Below are positions 13,202 to 15,374 of a DNA stretch of 15,374 bases, piece after piece. This DNA comes from JBHIBC01 sp046758905. Its GTDB lineage: Bacteria; Acidobacteriota; Polarisedimenticolia; Gp22-AA2. The DNA lies in assembly GCA_046758905.1 (NCBI GenBank), contig JBHIBC010000066.1:1-15374 (forward strand). The letters are read 5' to 3'. The position numbers and the translations under genes were made by a program. The notes under the pieces were generated by a model, which saw only the letters and a list, made by a program, of their open reading frames with translations, was not told where the DNA came from and made no database searches. Positions within the stretch are counted from its first letter, which is position 1, and the number at the start of each line of letters is the position of its first letter.

Positions 13202-15289
13202 ATGCCACGCCCCGCCCCGCTGGAACGCTACCGCAACATCGGCATCGTCGCCCACATCGACGCGGGCAAGACGACGACGACCGAGCGGGTCCTCTTCTAC
13301 ACGGGGAAGATCTACAAGCTGGGCGAGGTGCACGACGGGACCGCCACGATGGACTGGATGGTGCAGGAGCAGGAGCGCGGGATCACGATCACCTCGGCCG
13401 CGACGACCTGCTTCTGGAGGGACCACCGGATCAACATCATCGACACCCCGGGCCACGTCGATTTCACGGCGGAGGTGGAGCGGTCGCTGCGGGTCCTCGA
13501 CGGCGCGGTGGGCGTGTTCTGCTCGGTGGGCGGCGTCGAGCCCCAATCCGAAACCGTGTGGCGCCAGGCCGACAAGTACAGGGTCCCGCGCATCGCCTTC
13601 GTGAACAAGATGGATCGCCAGGGCGCCGACTTCGAGCGCTGCGTGCGCATGATGAAGACGCGTCTCAACGCGCGCCCGGTCCCCATCCAGCTGCCCTGGG
13701 GGCGCGAGGAGAGCTTCGTCGGCCTGATCGACGTGATCGAGATGAGGGCCTATCGGTTCAGAGACGACTCGCTCGGCGCGGAGTTCGAGGTGCTGCCGGT
13801 TCCGGAGGAGCTGATGGACGAGGTCCAGCACGCGCGCGAGCGGGTCATCGAGGCGGCCTGCGAGTCCTCCGACGAGCTGCTGCACAGGTACCTGGAGGGG
13901 AAGGAGCTGTCGGTCGCGGAGGTCCGGCAGGCCCTGCGCAGGGGGACGATCTCGCTCCACTTCACCCCGGTCCTGTGCGGCGCGGCGTTCAAGAACAAGG
14001 GCGTCCAGCAGCTCCTGGACGCGATCGTCGACTACCTCCCCTCCCCCTTCGACATCCCCCCGATCGACGGAACCCTCCCCGACGGCAAGACGGAGGTCCG
14101 CCGGACCTCGGACACCGAGCCGTTCTCGGCCCTGGTCTTCAAGATCATGACGGACCCGTTCGTGGGGCAGCTCGCCTTCATCCGCGTCTACTCGGGCAAG
14201 ATGAGCTCCGGCCAGCACGTTCTCAACGCCAGCAAGGGCAACCGTGAGCGGATCGGGCGCATGGTGCAGATGCACGCCAACAAGCGCGAGGAGATCAAGG
14301 AGATCTGGGCCGGCGACATCGCCGGCGTCGTCGGCCTGCGCTCCGTGCAGACGGGGGACACGGTCTGCGACGAGAGATCGCCCATCCTCCTGGAGCCGAT
14401 GGACTTCCCGGAGCCGGTGATCACGCTCGCGATCGAGCCGAAGACCAAGGCAGACCAGGAGAGGTTGGGCACCGCCTTGGGGAAGCTCGCCCAGGAGGAT
14501 CCGACCTTCAAGATCCACACCGATCCCGACACCGCCCAGACGATCATCTCGGGAATGGGGGAGCTGCACCTGGAGGTCCTCACCGATCGCCTGGTGCGGG
14601 AGTTCGGCGTGGGGGTGAGCGTCGGCAAGCCTCAGGTGGCCTACAAGGAGACCATTCGGGCCGCCGCCAGAGCGGAGGGGCGCTACGTGAAGCAGACCGG
14701 CGGGCGCGGCCAGTACGGGCACGTCAAGATCGAGGTCTCCCCGCTGCCGTCCGGAAGCGGCTTCGAGTTCATGAACGAGATCGTGGGCGGCGCGATCCCG
14801 AAGGAGTACATCAAGCCGATCCGGGAGGGCATCGAGGAGGCGATGCAGGTGGGCCCGCTCGCCGGATACGAGGTGCGCGACCTCCGCGTCGTCCTCTACG
14901 ACGGCTCGTTCCACGAGGTGGACTCCTCGGAGATGGCCTTCAAGATCGCCGCCTCGATCGGGTTCAAGGACGCGGTGAGCCGGGCGCGGCCGGTGCTCCT
15001 GGAGCCGGTGATGTCGGTGGAGGTCGTGGTCCCGGAGCAGTACATGGGCGACGTCATCGGCAACCTGAACGCCCGGCGCGGCAAGGTGGAGCGCATGGAG
15101 CCGCGGGCCGGGACGCAGGTGATCGGCAGCAAGGTCCCCCTGGCGGAGATGTTCGGTTACGCCACCGACCTGAGGTCGATGACCCAGGGACGGGCCAACT
15201 ACTCCATGCATTTTTCACACTATGAGGAGGCCCCGCGGTCCATCGCGGAAGGCATCATCGCCCGGGTGCAGGGCCTGGCCAGATCGTGA
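13202..15289 (+). CDS. fusA: Elongation factor G
   Basis: EF-G (695 aa; E. coli 704) is the GTPase that drives translocation and, with RRF, ribosome recycling. The G domain has the P-loop AHIDAGKT (17-24), RGIT (59-62), DTPGH (81-85) and NKMD (135-138). Domain IV carries TGGRGQYGHVKIEV and GGAIPKEYIKPIREGIEEAM. The C-terminus has RSMTQGRANYSMHFSHYEE. The P-loop, the domain layout and the position between rpsG and tuf mark it as the canonical FusA rather than a FusA2 paralogue or tetracycline-resistance protein. AAGGA precedes the ATG by 6 nt. Confidence 0.98.
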   Translation: MPRPAPLERYRNIGIVAHIDAGKTTTTERVLFYTGKIYKLGEVHDGTATMDWMVQEQERGITITSAATTCFWRDHRINIIDTPGHVDFTAEVERSLRVLDGAVGVFCSVGGVEPQSETVWRQADKYRVPRIAFVNKMDRQGADFERCVRMMKTRLNARPVPIQLPWGREESFVGLIDVIEMRAYRFRDDSLGAEFEVLPVPEELMDEVQHARERVIEAACESSDELLHRYLEGKELSVAEVRQALRRGTISLHFTPVLCGAAFKNKGVQQLLDAIVDYLPSPFDIPPIDGTLPDGKTEVRRTSDTEPFSALVFKIMTDPFVGQLAFIRVYSGKMSSGQHVLNASKGNRERIGRMVQMHANKREEIKEIWAGDIAGVVGLRSVQTGDTVCDERSPILLEPMDFPEPVITLAIEPKTKADQERLGTALGKLAQEDPTFKIHTDPDTAQTIISGMGELHLEVLTDRLVREFGVGVSVGKPQVAYKETIRAAARAEGRYVKQTGGRGQYGHVKIEVSPLPSGSGFEFMNEIVGGAIPKEYIKPIREGIEEAMQVGPLAGYEVRDLRVVLYDGSFHEVDSSEMAFKIAASIGFKDAVSRARPVLLEPVMSVEVVVPEQYMGDVIGNLNARRGKVERMEPRAGTQVIGSKVPLAEMFGYATDLRSMTQGRANYSMHFSHYEEAPRSIAEGIIARVQGLARS

Positions 15290-15318
15290 GCGGGACCCGA
15301 TCGGGCGCGTGAGGCACC

Positions 15319-15326
15319 GGGAGGAG
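15319..15326 (+). promoter_or_regulatory. Shine-Dalgarno for the downstream tuf
   Basis: GGGAGGAG lies 4 nt before the ATG at 15331 in the 41-nt fusA-tuf spacer. It is a near-ideal ribosome-binding site, as expected for the most abundant protein of the cell. It also shows that the second tuf is read from its own start. Confidence 0.7.
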
Positions 15327-15330
15327 CCAG

Positions 15331-15374
15331 ATGGCCAAGCAGAAGTTCGAGAGGACGAAGCCGCACGTCAACAT
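15331..15374 (+). CDS. tuf: Elongation factor Tu, N-terminal start (partial, second tuf copy)
   Basis: Only the first 14 codons plus two bases are in the window: MAKQKFERTKPHVN, the standard EF-Tu N-terminus just before the GTP-binding domain. It is the last gene of the str-type operon rpsL-rpsG-fusA-tuf and follows fusA by 41 nt. The tuf ending at base 59 is a second copy in the same orientation. The visible parts of the two copies do not overlap in sequence, so their identity cannot be judged here. Confidence 0.95.
   Translation, partial: MAKQKFERTKPHVN

Noticed and set aside
13118..15211. A 697-codon open frame on the - strand across fusA.
   Set aside because: Shadow of fusA; the + strand frame has all EF-G motifs from end to end.

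Overview
This window is the core translation/transcription gene cluster of a high-GC bacterium. Every gene I can support is on the + strand. The order is tuf (3' end) - rpmG - tRNA-Trp - secE - nusG - rplK - rplA - rplJ - rplL - rpoB - rpoC - [promoter] - rpsL - rpsG - fusA - tuf (5' end). It joins the classical tuf/secE-nusG, rplKAJL-rpoBC and str (rpsL-rpsG-fusA-tuf) operons, so a tuf copy sits at each end.

The organism is probably a member of Acidobacteriota or a close relative (moderate confidence). RpoC carries the long trigger-loop insertion typical of Gram-negative-type phyla. RpoB is very long (1437 aa) and has a cysteine-rich zinc-ribbon insertion near residues 83-140. From memory, acidobacterial RpoB proteins carry a similar segment; I could not check this against a database.

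Region 1 (1-1103): the end of tuf overlaps the start of rpmG (L33). tRNA-Trp(CCA), secE (SecYEG translocase subunit) and nusG (elongation factor) follow. No internal promoter is visible, so the tRNA is presumably cut from a long mRNA. Region 2 (1123-3327): rplK and rplA (L11, L1), then rplJ and rplL (L10 and L7/L12, the ribosomal stalk). Region 3 (3495-12046): rpoB and rpoC, which overlap by 4 nt. They are preceded by a 167-nt spacer with GC-rich hairpins, where L7/L12 and polymerase expression could be uncoupled. Region 4 (12047-15374): a strong sigma-70-type promoter with a GC-rich discriminator, overlapped by an inverted repeat, then rpsL, rpsG, fusA and tuf.

The genes form one growth-rate-regulated set: ribosomal proteins, elongation factors EF-Tu and EF-G, the polymerase core, NusG and a translocon subunit. 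I see no mobile element, CRISPR array, defence system or unknown gene, so there is no undescribed multi-gene system here. The most interesting signal is the double zinc-ribbon inserted in RpoB, whose first ribbon matches the RpoC N-terminal zinc finger in spacing and in half of its residues. Next are the str promoter/inverted-repeat overlap and the structured spacers before rpoB and rpsG.
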